A DNA stretch of 64,000 nt, taken from NCBI GenBank assembly GCA_011082265.1, contig CP049781.1, forward strand, positions 744,001 through 808,000, in the 5' to 3' direction. Origin of the DNA: Candidatus Lachnocurva vaginae (GTDB taxonomy: Bacteria; Bacillota; Clostridia; Lachnospirales; Lachnospiraceae). Numbering within the stretch: the first letter of the stretch is position 1; each line of letters starts with the position of its first letter. Below, piece after piece: positions 17,040-23,808 of this stretch. The notes beneath the pieces were generated by a model that was not told the origin of the DNA, did not search any database, and saw only the letters and a list, made by a program, of their open reading frames with translations. A program made the position numbers and the translations under genes.

Positions 17040-18596
17040 ATGGACGAAAATCAAAAAAATCAACCATCCAGCGGAACATCAGGAAATAATGATGGTAATA
17101 ATTCGGATATTAAAGAACAAATAACAAAGCTTATAGATAAAATTATTTCTTTTGATAAAAAAAATCTTTTTAATAAGATTTTAATAGGGATAATGACAAT
17201 TCTATCAATTAATATACTTTATATACTTTTTTTATCATATAGGATGGATAAAGCAGAAAAAGTTGATGATTTGGGATCAGCATTTGCTCAACTTGGAGAA
17301 ATAACATCTACTTTAAAAAAATTAGGTGGAGCTATTTCATTTCAACAATTTTTACTTTTTATATTTATAATTAATCTTGTATTTATATTTTTAAAATTAA
17401 AAAAGAATGGCAATTGGAAGAAAATTGAATTTATTCTTCCTTCAATATCAGCTACAGTACTACTAATAGGTCATATTTTCTGCCATAAATTAATTAAAAT
17501 TTTAAAAATAATGTCAGGAAATATTGATATATATAAAATACTTGATCTTGCTAATGTAGATGAAAAAGCAATAAAGCTATATTCTACTAGTTTGAAATTT
17601 ATATTGATATTAACATTATTCTTTGCTGTAATATCGATTGCTATTTTAGCAAAATATATAAAGGAAAATAAAAGTGACAATTCTGATTTAGGAAATGATA
17701 TAAAAATTAATACAGATGAAATAAAGGATGCTGCAAAAAAAGAATTTCAGAATACAGCAAATCAGGTGAAAACATATAAAAAGCCTATAATTATTGTAGT
17801 TATAGCTTTATGTGTAGTTTTTGCAGGATTTTATATATTTAATACTATAAAATATAAGATGTCACCAGATGCTGTAATAGATACATCTAATATGAAAATA
17901 TGCATAGATACAACCGGAGCAAATAAATATGGGGTCGCAAATGCATATGTTAAAGGTTTCCCAAAAATAGAACAAATAAAAAAGGGAGTTGACAAGAGTG
18001 AAGTCTCTAATGCAATAAGTGATTATAAAGTAAAATTAAGTAAGAAAGATAACCTTAAAAATGGAGATAAGATAGTAGCGACTGTAAAATTTTCTAACGA
18101 TACAAAATTAAAGATTAAATTTAATAATGGAAAGCCTAAAAAAACTTTAACTGTAAAAGGATTAATAAATATAGTTTCTTCATATGAAAAGTTACCAAAA
18201 AAGGTAAAAGATCGTATGGAAGAAAAAGGAATGCTACTTGTAAAAAATCATTATATGGATGATGTATATAAGGATGTTGAAATAAAAAAAGTTAAAGCTT
18301 ATGAAATAAAGCTTTCAGATAATAAGATAAAGGAATTATCAGAAGATGGAATTAATATAAATGATGCTTTTAAAGTATGTTTTATATATGATGTAAAATA
18401 TAAAGAAAAAGAATTTTTATCTGATGAAGAAAAAGAAAAAGATAAATTTGTGTGTGTGAACTTTACAAACTTTGTAGAAAGAAATTCAGAAGTGAATTTT
18501 AATTCACGTGTAGATGGATATTTCTTAGAAGATGCTGATAATTTAGAGGATGTTGATGTAAAATTAAAAATTGATGATTATTCGGAAATAAAATAA
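17040..18596 (+). CDS. Unrecognised multi-pass membrane protein with large C-terminal domain
   Basis: I do not recognise the family. The ATG at 17040 is preferred because a GAGGGAG site lies about 7 bases upstream; an in-frame ATG at 17001 has none. The 518-residue product has a Gln/Asn/Ser/Gly-rich N-terminus (1-25) and membrane segments at about 47-67, 99-121, 129-156, 178-207 and 250-271. The remaining ~245 residues are hydrophilic and Lys-rich and contain a repeated, probably beta-rich pattern (for example around DTTGANKYGVANAYVKGF and KNGDKIVATVKF). This layout resembles proteins that expose a ligand-binding or stress-sensing domain outside the cell. It lies alone between a HAD gene and the infC leader, is more AT-rich than its neighbours, and may be a lineage-specific addition. 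Confidence 0.75.
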   Translation: MDENQKNQPSSGTSGNNDGNNSDIKEQITKLIDKIISFDKKNLFNKILIGIMTILSINILYILFLSYRMDKAEKVDDLGSAFAQLGEITSTLKKLGGAISFQQFLLFIFIINLVFIFLKLKKNGNWKKIEFILPSISATVLLIGHIFCHKLIKILKIMSGNIDIYKILDLANVDEKAIKLYSTSLKFILILTLFFAVISIAILAKYIKENKSDNSDLGNDIKINTDEIKDAAKKEFQNTANQVKTYKKPIIIVVIALCVVFAGFYIFNTIKYKMSPDAVIDTSNMKICIDTTGANKYGVANAYVKGFPKIEQIKKGVDKSEVSNAISDYKVKLSKKDNLKNGDKIVATVKFSNDTKLKIKFNNGKPKKTLTVKGLINIVSSYEKLPKKVKDRMEEKGMLLVKNHYMDDVYKDVEIKKVKAYEIKLSDNKIKELSEDGININDAFKVCFIYDVKYKEKEFLSDEEKEKDKFVCVNFTNFVERNSEVNFNSRVDGYFLEDADNLEDVDVKLKIDDYSEIK

Positions 18597-18692
18597 TAAT
18601 TTTTAATTATAGAATTTATTGTGTTTAAAATGAGAGTGGGATATCTTTGATTTATTTACAAATGACAAAGTAGTTTTGCCTTACATAATTAC

Positions 18693-18721
18693 TTGACTTA
18701 ATATTTTTTAAATGATATAAT
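18693..18721 (+). promoter_or_regulatory. Promoter of infC-rpmI-rplT
   Basis: TTGACT (18693-18698) and TATAAT (18716-18721) are spaced by 17 bases, a near-consensus sigma-A promoter. Transcription would start near 18728, giving a leader of about 170 bases. Confidence 0.85.
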
Positions 18722-18727
18722 GCAAAC

Positions 18728-18892
18728 GTTGTAACAAAGCAGAGTATCCACTCTCACCTAAGCACAATTTGTGACTTAGAGTTAATAAGAAAGAAATAAA
18801 CCGTTTGTGCTTGTATAGTTAAGTGCAAGTGATTAAAAAATTCTTTTTACATTTAGTGGATAGCCTGTCTACCCGCTTTTTTTATTGGAGGT
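18728..18892 (+). ncRNA. L20-type leader with attenuator before infC
   Basis: The leader ends in an intrinsic terminator just upstream of the infC ribosome site. TATCCACT (18745-18752) is exactly complementary to AGTGGATA (18855-18862), the 5' arm of the terminator, so the two structures exclude each other. AAGCACAA (18760-18767) can pair with TTGTGCTT (18805-18812), forming a hairpin between these partners. In Bacillus subtilis the same operon is controlled by L20, which binds the leader and favours termination. The position, long-range pairing and terminator fit that mechanism. The L20-binding site itself was not identified. Confidence 0.7.
18855..18883 (+). terminator. Attenuator terminator of the infC leader
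   Basis: AGTGGATAG (18855-18863) pairs with CTACCCGCT (18869-18877) across a five-base loop, with one A-C mismatch and one G-U pair. A run of seven T (18877-18883) follows. Its 5' arm is the target of the competing upstream pairing at 18745-18752. Confidence 0.75.
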
Positions 18893-18898
18893 ATAACG

Positions 18899-19417
18899 AT
18901 TAGCGAATTAATTATTAATGAGATGATAAGAGAGAAAGAAGTTCGTCTTATCGGCTCGAATGGAGAACAACTTGGACTTATGTCTGGAAAGGACGCTTAT
19001 GAGAGAGCAAAGAAGGAAGGACTTGACCTTATAGAGATTGCTCCGAATGCGGCTCCTCCGGTATGCAAGATTATGGATTATGGTAAGTATAGATATGAGC
19101 TTGCGAGAAAAGAAAAAGAAGCTAAGAAGAAGCAGAAAGTATTTGATGTAAAAGAGATTAGAATGTCTCCGAACATAGATGTTAATGATATTAATACAAA
19201 AGTTAATTCTGCACGAAAGTTTTTAACTAAGGGAAACAAAGTAAAGGTGACTCTTCGTTTCAGAGGTAGAGAAATGGCACACATGTCTACATCTACTCAT
19301 TTACTTACCGATTTTTATGAAAAATTGGAAGATATATCATCAATAGAAAAAGAACCTAAGATGGAAGGCAGGAGCATCTCAATAGTCTTAGCTCCTACAT
19401 TAGCTAAGAAGAAGTAA
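18899..19417 (+). CDS. infC: Translation initiation factor IF-3, AUU start
   Basis: IF-3 keeps the 30S subunit free and checks start codon and initiator tRNA. I place the start at the ATT at 18899. It is preceded by GGAGGT (18887-18892) at an ideal 6-base spacing, and it restores the conserved N-terminus ISELIINEMIREKEVRLIG found in other IF-3 proteins. The first ATG (18923) lies within that conserved segment and has no ribosome site. An AUU start is the classic self-control signal of infC in many bacteria, since IF-3 discriminates against it. The 172-residue product has APNAAPPVCKIMDYGKYRYE and the C-terminal VTLRFRGREMAH motif. rpmI and rplT follow. Confidence 0.95.
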   Translation: MSELIINEMIREKEVRLIGSNGEQLGLMSGKDAYERAKKEGLDLIEIAPNAAPPVCKIMDYGKYRYELARKEKEAKKKQKVFDVKEIRMSPNIDVNDINTKVNSARKFLTKGNKVKVTLRFRGREMAHMSTSTHLLTDFYEKLEDISSIEKEPKMEGRSISIVLAPTLAKKK

Positions 19418-19430
19418 GGAGGAAATCAAA

Positions 19431-19628
19431 ATGCCTAAGATTAAAACGAAAAAGGCTGCATTAAAGCGTTTCAAGAAAACAGGTACAGGTCAACTTAAAA
19501 GAGCAAAAGCTTATAAGAGCCATATCCTGACCAAGAAGACAACAAAGCGTAAGAGAAATCTTCGTAAGGGAATCATGACGGATGAGACTAATTTAAAGAA
19601 TATGAAGAAACTTTTACCTTATATCTAA
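19431..19628 (+). CDS. rpmI: 50S ribosomal protein L35
   Basis: L35 is a small basic protein of the large subunit. The 65-residue sequence begins MPKIKTKKAALKRFKKTGTG and contains HILTKKTTKRKRNLRKG, both diagnostic. It sits between infC (13 bases upstream, AAGGAGG site) and rplT. Confidence 0.98.
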   Translation: MPKIKTKKAALKRFKKTGTGQLKRAKAYKSHILTKKTTKRKRNLRKGIMTDETNLKNMKKLLPYI

Positions 19629-19649
19629 TATAGTTGGGAGGCAATTAAA

Positions 19650-20006
19650 ATGGCAAGAATTAAAGGCGCAGTCAACGCCAGAAAAAAACATAATCGTGTA
19701 TTAAAGATGGCTAAGGGATATAGAGGAGCAAGATCCAAACAGTATCGTATAGCAAAACAGTCAGTTATGAGAGCTCTTGCAACTGCATACAGAGGCAGAA
19801 GAGAAAGAAAGAGACAGATGAGAGCTCTTTGGATTGTAAGAATCAATGCCGCTGCAAGAATGAATGGCTTGTCATATAGCAAACTTATGCACGGACTTAA
19901 AGCATCAAATGTTTTAATCAACCGTAAGATTTTAGCAGAGCTTGCAGTTAATGACAGTGAAGGCTTTAGCGAGCTTTGCAATGTTGCTAAAGCAAAGTTG
20001 GCATAA
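19650..20006 (+). CDS. rplT: 50S ribosomal protein L20
   Basis: L20 is an early assembly protein of the 50S subunit and the known repressor of its own operon in Firmicutes. The 118-residue protein starts MARIKGAVNARKKHNRVLK and contains AKGYRGARSKQYR and the C-terminal ALWIVRINAAARMNGLSYSK domain, which is the RNA-binding part used in autoregulation. An intrinsic terminator follows. Confidence 0.98.
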   Translation: MARIKGAVNARKKHNRVLKMAKGYRGARSKQYRIAKQSVMRALATAYRGRRERKRQMRALWIVRINAAARMNGLSYSKLMHGLKASNVLINRKILAELAVNDSEGFSELCNVAKAKLA

Positions 20007-20022
20007 TTAACATTGAAAGCTT

Positions 20023-20056
20023 AAAAGAGAAGGACTTTATCGTCTTTCTCTTTTTT
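20023..20056 (+). terminator. Terminator of infC-rpmI-rplT
   Basis: AAAAGAGAAGGAC (20023 onward) pairs with GTCTTTCTCTTTT (from about 20042), including two G-U pairs, and runs into a T tract ending at 20056. It ends the operon before galE. Confidence 0.8.
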
Positions 20057-20134
20057 ATAATTTTGAAATAAGAAGATATAATCTTTTATAGGTAGATAAG
20101 TTATGTATGGAAGTTTATATAATAAGGAGTCTAT

Positions 20135-21151
20135 ATGGCAATACTTGTTACTGGCGGAGCCGGATTTATCGGAAGTCATACGGTAGTTGAACTTTTAAAC
20201 AATGGATATGATGTAGTTGTAGTCGATAATTTATCAAATTCGTCTAAAGAATCGCTTAAAAGAGTAAAAAAGATTACAGGTAAAACTGTTAAATTTTATG
20301 AAGATGATATTTTAGATAAAGATGCTTTGAATCATATTTTTGAAAGAGAAAATATTGACAGCGTAATTCACTTTGCAGGGCTTAAAGCAGTAGGTGAATC
20401 GGTTGAAAAGCCGCTTTTATACTATAAAAATAATATTTCTGGAACGATTAATTTACTTGAAGTTATGAAAGAGCATAATGTTAAGAATATTATTTTTTCA
20501 TCGTCTGCAACTGTTTATGGAAATCCAAAGGAAATACCGATAACTGAAAATTGTCCAAAGGGAGTCTGCACGAATCCTTACGGATGGACTAAGTCTATGA
20601 TTGAACAAATTTTCTTTGATGTAAAAAAATCGGATCCGGAATGGAATATCGTTCTTTTAAGATATTTTAACCCGATAGGAGCTCATCCTAGCGGACTTTT
20701 AGGAGAAGATCCGAATGGAATTCCTAATAATTTAATGCCATATATAACAAAGGTTGCTGTAGGAAAACTTGATCATCTTACTATTTTTGGAGATGATTAT
20801 GATACGCCTGACGGAACTGGTGTAAGAGATTATATTCATGTTGTAGACCTTGCAAGAGGGCATGTAAAGGCTATTAAAAAGTTAAAAAAAGGATCAGGAC
20901 TTTCAATTTATAATTTAGGAACAGGAAAAGGATATAGCGTTCTTGATATAGTTAAGAATTTTGAAAAGGCAAGCGGTGTAAAGATTCCTTATATCATCGG
21001 AAAAAGAAGAGAAGGAGATATAGCTATTTGTTACTCGGATGCTAAAAAAGCAAAGAAAGAGCTTGACTTTGAAGCAGAGTATGGAATTTTTGAAATGTGT
21101 AGAGATTCATACAACTGGCAGAAAAAAAACCCGAATGGATATGATAAATAA
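20135..21151 (+). CDS. galE: UDP-glucose 4-epimerase
   Basis: GalE interconverts UDP-glucose and UDP-galactose using bound NAD. The 338-residue extended short-chain dehydrogenase has the N-terminal GGAGFIGSHTVVEL nucleotide motif, VVVDNLSNSS, HFAGLKAVGESV, the catalytic SSSATVYG and YGWTKSMIEQ (Tyr-x-x-x-Lys), and RYFNPIGAHPSGLLGEDP. It is cytosolic and supplies galactosyl units for surface polymers. It has its own AAGGAG site and stands alone, with the infC operon terminator before it and a tRNA gene after it. Confidence 0.96.
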   Translation: MAILVTGGAGFIGSHTVVELLNNGYDVVVVDNLSNSSKESLKRVKKITGKTVKFYEDDILDKDALNHIFERENIDSVIHFAGLKAVGESVEKPLLYYKNNISGTINLLEVMKEHNVKNIIFSSSATVYGNPKEIPITENCPKGVCTNPYGWTKSMIEQIFFDVKKSDPEWNIVLLRYFNPIGAHPSGLLGEDPNGIPNNLMPYITKVAVGKLDHLTIFGDDYDTPDGTGVRDYIHVVDLARGHVKAIKKLKKGSGLSIYNLGTGKGYSVLDIVKNFEKASGVKIPYIIGKRREGDIAICYSDAKKAKKELDFEAEYGIFEMCRDSYNWQKKNPNGYDK

Positions 21152-21161
21152 TTAAAAAGTC

Positions 21162-21190
21162 TTGAAAAAGCTTTATATTTATAATATAAT
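21162..21190 (+). promoter_or_regulatory. Promoter of tRNA-Glu
   Basis: TTGAAA (21162-21167) and TATAAT (21185-21190) are separated by 17 bases. Transcription would start near 21197, just before a perfect hairpin and the tRNA. Confidence 0.75.
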
Positions 21191-21203
21191 GAATTCTGTT
21201 GCT

Positions 21204-21230
21204 ATGGCATTTTGTACTTTAAAATGCCAT
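21204..21230 (+). repeat. Perfect 10-bp hairpin in the tRNA-Glu 5' leader
   Basis: ATGGCATTTT (21204-21213) and AAAATGCCAT (21221-21230) are exact reverse complements around a 7-base loop. No T-run follows, so it is not a normal terminator on the plus strand. It ends 9 bases before the first tRNA base and would be part of the precursor removed by RNase P. Confidence 0.85.
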
Positions 21231-21239
21231 ATGTACTGA

Positions 21240-21311
21240 GGTTCGTTGGTCAAGCGGTTAAGACGCCGCCCTCTCACGGCGGAATCAGGGGTTCGAGTCC
21301 CCTACGAACTA
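21240..21311 (+). tRNA. tRNA-Glu (anticodon CTC)
   Basis: The cloverleaf is complete in 72 bases. The acceptor arms are GGTTCGT and ACGAACT, the D arm contains GGTCAAGCGGTTAAGA, and the anticodon stem CCGCC/GGCGG holds loop CTCTCAC with anticodon CTC. The T arm is AGGGG-TTCGAGT-CCCCT. It closely resembles Bacillus tRNA-Glu. The first pair is G1-U72, a wobble. No CCA is encoded (the sequence continues CTT). CTC reads the GAG codon, the rarer Glu codon in this AT-rich genome. It is followed by a strong terminator and then rimP. Confidence 0.93.
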
Positions 21312-21334
21312 CTTACTTATAGAAGCTCAACTCT

Positions 21335-21364
21335 AAAGTACCGGAATTCCGGTACTTTTCTTTA
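21335..21364 (+). terminator. Terminator after tRNA-Glu
   Basis: A perfect 24-base palindrome (AAAGTACCGGAA and TTCCGGTACTTT, 21335-21358) runs into a T-rich stretch. It lies only 31 bases before the rimP start, so rimP needs readthrough or a promoter that I cannot see. Confidence 0.8.
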
Positions 21365-21388
21365 CTTATAGGTAGAAAAGGAATAAAT

Positions 21389-21844
21389 ATGAATAAAAAA
21401 AGTTTATATATAAGTAAAACCGAGGAATATGTAAAGGATTTACTTAAAGGAACTGACATTGAACTAGTAGATGTTGAATTTGTTCATGAACTTAATGATT
21501 ACTATTTAAGAGTGTACATTGATAAGAAGGATGGTGTTTCCATAGGCGATTGTACTGATTTAAGCAGAAAGATGAATGAGATTCTGGATAGAGAAGATTA
21601 TGTAAAAGAGCAATATATTTTTGAAGTATGTTCTTCTGGAGACAGACCCTTTAAGAAAGAATCCGATTATAAAAGGAATTTAGAAAATAAAGTAGAGGTA
21701 AAAACATATCGGAGTATTGATAAAAGTAAAGAGTTTGTTGGAATTTTAAAAGAATATACGGGTGATACTATAACACTTGAAGATGAAGGAAAAGATATAA
21801 TAATTGATTTAAAGAATATATCTTTGATTAGAAAAGCATTTTAA
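21389..21844 (+). CDS. rimP: Ribosome maturation factor RimP
   Basis: RimP helps late assembly of the 30S subunit. The 151-residue protein has the N-terminal alpha/beta domain with ELVDVEFVHELNDYYLRVYIDKKDGVSIGDCTDLSRK-type features and the VCSSGDRPF motif (usually SSPGLDRPL), followed by a C-terminal SH3-like barrel. rimP-nusA is a conserved pair; nusA follows after 15 bases. The Pro of the common SSPGLDRP motif is missing here (CSSGDRP). Confidence 0.93.
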   Translation: MNKKSLYISKTEEYVKDLLKGTDIELVDVEFVHELNDYYLRVYIDKKDGVSIGDCTDLSRKMNEILDREDYVKEQYIFEVCSSGDRPFKKESDYKRNLENKVEVKTYRSIDKSKEFVGILKEYTGDTITLEDEGKDIIIDLKNISLIRKAF

Positions 21845-21859
21845 TTATAGGAGGAAAAT

Positions 21860-23068
21860 ATGGCTAGTAGATCAAATGACGGGGATTTAACATTTAAACA
21901 GGCTATTGAGAACCTGGAAAAAGTAAAGAATATTCCTAGAGAGATTATACTTGAAAACATTGAAAAAACACTTTTAGTAGCATGTAAAAATGCCTTTAGG
22001 AGAGTTGACAACATTAAAGTATCAATTGATAAAGATACATTGGAATATAAGATAATAGCTGAAAAAAAGGTTGTAGAACATCCTAGTGATCTTGAGACAG
22101 AAATATCTCTTTCCGATGCAAGAAAAGTTAATGCAAATATAAAAGAAGGAGATACATTTTTTGAAGAAATTCGTTCTCTTAATTTTGGAAGAATTGCAAC
22201 TGCATCAGCAAGAAATACTTTTATAGATGATCTTAAGAAAGCTAAAAATAACCGTATTTATGAAGAATATTTAGGAAAAGAACATACAGTTGTGACTGGA
22301 GTTATAGAAAGAGAACTAAAGAAATCTTTTATAGTAAATTTAGGTGGAGTAGATGCAATTTTAACAGAAAAAGAACAGGTAAAAAGAGAGAATTATAAGA
22401 GAAATGATCGCTTAAAATTCTTTATAACGGATGTTAAAAAGACTAAGGGTGAGCCTAAAATTTATGTTTCAAGAACACATCCTGACCTTGTAAAGGGACT
22501 TTTTATACAGGAAGTTACTGAGATTAATGATGGAATTGTAGATATAATTTCAGTTGCTAGGGAAGCCGGAAACCGTACAAAGATTGCAGTAAAATCAAAC
22601 GATCCAGATGTGGATCCTGTAGGATCATGTGTAGGAATTAATGGTTCTCGTGTAAATTATGTAGTTGAAGAACTTCATAATGAAAAGATTGATATTGTGA
22701 ATTGGGATGAAAGTCCGGCTAAATTTATAGAGAATGCTTTAAGTCCTGCAAAGGTAACATTTGTAATAGCAGATGCTGATGAAAGAACCGCAAAGGTAGT
22801 AGTTCCGGATTATCAGCTTTCACTTGCTATAGGAAAAGAAGGACAGAATGCACGCCTTGCAGCAAGACTTACTAATTTTAAAATTGATATAAAATCCGAA
22901 ACTCAAGCAAGAGAATCGGGAGAATTTCCTGAATTTGAGGACTATTATGGAGATGAATCTTCAGAGTATGATTATGATGAAGATGGAAATAATGAAGAAC
23001 ATTATGATGAAAATAATAATGATTATTATGATGAGTCTGAAAAAAATCAGGATGATATTCAAGATTAA
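21860..23068 (+). CDS. nusA: Transcription elongation/termination factor NusA
   Basis: NusA binds RNA polymerase and modulates pausing, termination and antitermination. Domains in order are the N-terminal polymerase-binding domain (about 1-130), an S1 domain (about 135-200) and two KH domains (about 205-345) with VDPVGSCVGINGSRVN and AIGKEGQNARLAARLT. A strongly acidic Asp/Glu/Asn/Tyr-rich tail (about 355-402) is not part of the core fold. It starts behind AGGAGG. Reading one frame over, the sequence after the stop (23088-23200) continues the same Asp/Tyr-rich character, as if the tail had once been longer. Confidence 0.97.
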   Translation: MASRSNDGDLTFKQAIENLEKVKNIPREIILENIEKTLLVACKNAFRRVDNIKVSIDKDTLEYKIIAEKKVVEHPSDLETEISLSDARKVNANIKEGDTFFEEIRSLNFGRIATASARNTFIDDLKKAKNNRIYEEYLGKEHTVVTGVIERELKKSFIVNLGGVDAILTEKEQVKRENYKRNDRLKFFITDVKKTKGEPKIYVSRTHPDLVKGLFIQEVTEINDGIVDIISVAREAGNRTKIAVKSNDPDVDPVGSCVGINGSRVNYVVEELHNEKIDIVNWDESPAKFIENALSPAKVTFVIADADERTAKVVVPDYQLSLAIGKEGQNARLAARLTNFKIDIKSETQARESGEFPEFEDYYGDESSEYDYDEDGNNEEHYDENNNDYYDESEKNQDDIQD

Positions 23069-23226
23069 TCTGTAAATAATTAAAAAAAATGATTATAAAA
23101 AAGATTATGATTACAGAATTTATAATAGATATTATGATGCACTTATTATAGAATGTAACAATTTCAAAATTAGATTTTTGATGATAGAGACGATATAAAT
23201 ATAGTATATGTGAATCGGAATAAAGT

Positions 23227-23496
23227 ATGAAAAAAGAAAAGCACATTCCTACAAGAAAATGCATAGGTTGCAATGAAAGAAAGCCTAAGGATACATTTAT
23301 AAGACTCGTATCAAAAGAAGGAAAATGTATAATAGATTTTTCAAAAACATTTAAAGGCAGAGGAGCATATTTATGTAAGAATACAAAGTGCGTTTTCAAT
23401 GCGAAAAAGAAAAATACGATGAAACGAGCTGTAGGTGTGTCTCTAAAAGATGATGTAGTGGAAGATTTAATAAAATATATAGGGGAAAATGAATAA
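23227..23496 (+). CDS. rnpM: RNase P modulator RnpM (YlxR)
   Basis: The 89-residue DUF448/YlxR protein is a nucleic-acid-binding partner of RNase P in Firmicutes. It shows the signature RKCIGCNERKPKDTFIRLV near the N-terminus, then GRGAYLCKN and CVFNAKKK. The gene lies between nusA and ylxQ as in Bacillus. It overlaps the following gene by 8 bases. Confidence 0.93.
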   Translation: MKKEKHIPTRKCIGCNERKPKDTFIRLVSKEGKCIIDFSKTFKGRGAYLCKNTKCVFNAKKKNTMKRAVGVSLKDDVVEDLIKYIGENE

Positions 23497-23788
23497 ATTA
23501 TATTCCAATTTGGGACTTTGCCAAAAAGCTGGAAAATTAAAAAGTGGATCTTTTCAAGTTGAAGATGCTATAAAAAGTAATAAGGCATGCTTTGTGATTA
23601 TTGCAAAAGATTCGGGAAATAATACAAAAAAGAAATTTTCCGACATGTGCAAGTTCTATAATATTAAATATGTTGAAGCGGGTAGTGTTGATGAAATAAG
23701 CAGAGCTGTCGGTAAAGAATTAAGAGCGATTGTTTGTATAACAGATTTTAACTTATCTAAAATGGTTGAAAAAAGTTTAAATATTTAA
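23489..23788 (+). CDS. ylxQ: L7Ae-family kink-turn binding protein YlxQ
   Basis: This 99-residue protein has the L7Ae/L30e fold that binds kink-turn RNAs. Visible motifs are LGLCQKAGKLKSG, a VIIAKDSGNNTKKKF segment and AVGKELRAIVCI. It is encoded in the nusA-infB operon, overlapping rnpM by 8 bases, and ends 20 bases before infB. Its RNA target is not known from sequence. Confidence 0.92.
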   Translation: MNKLYSNLGLCQKAGKLKSGSFQVEDAIKSNKACFVIIAKDSGNNTKKKFSDMCKFYNIKYVEAGSVDEISRAVGKELRAIVCITDFNLSKMVEKSLNI

Positions 23789-23808
23789 AATGAGTCGGAG
23801 GTAATTAT

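Noticed and set aside
19625..19981. Minus-strand open frame of 118 codons opposite rplT
   Set aside because: It exactly shadows L20; Leu/Ala-rich translation is the mirror of the Arg/Lys codons of L20.
21204..21230. Attachment site or transposon end next to the tRNA
   Set aside because: The palindrome is local, there is no integrase, no duplicated tRNA end and no foreign genes on either side.
22878..23399. Minus-strand open frame of 173 codons rich in His, Tyr and Asn
   Set aside because: It is the antisense of the acidic NusA tail and rnpM; its composition simply mirrors GAT/AAT/TAT codons on the plus strand, and no ribosome site or family is visible.
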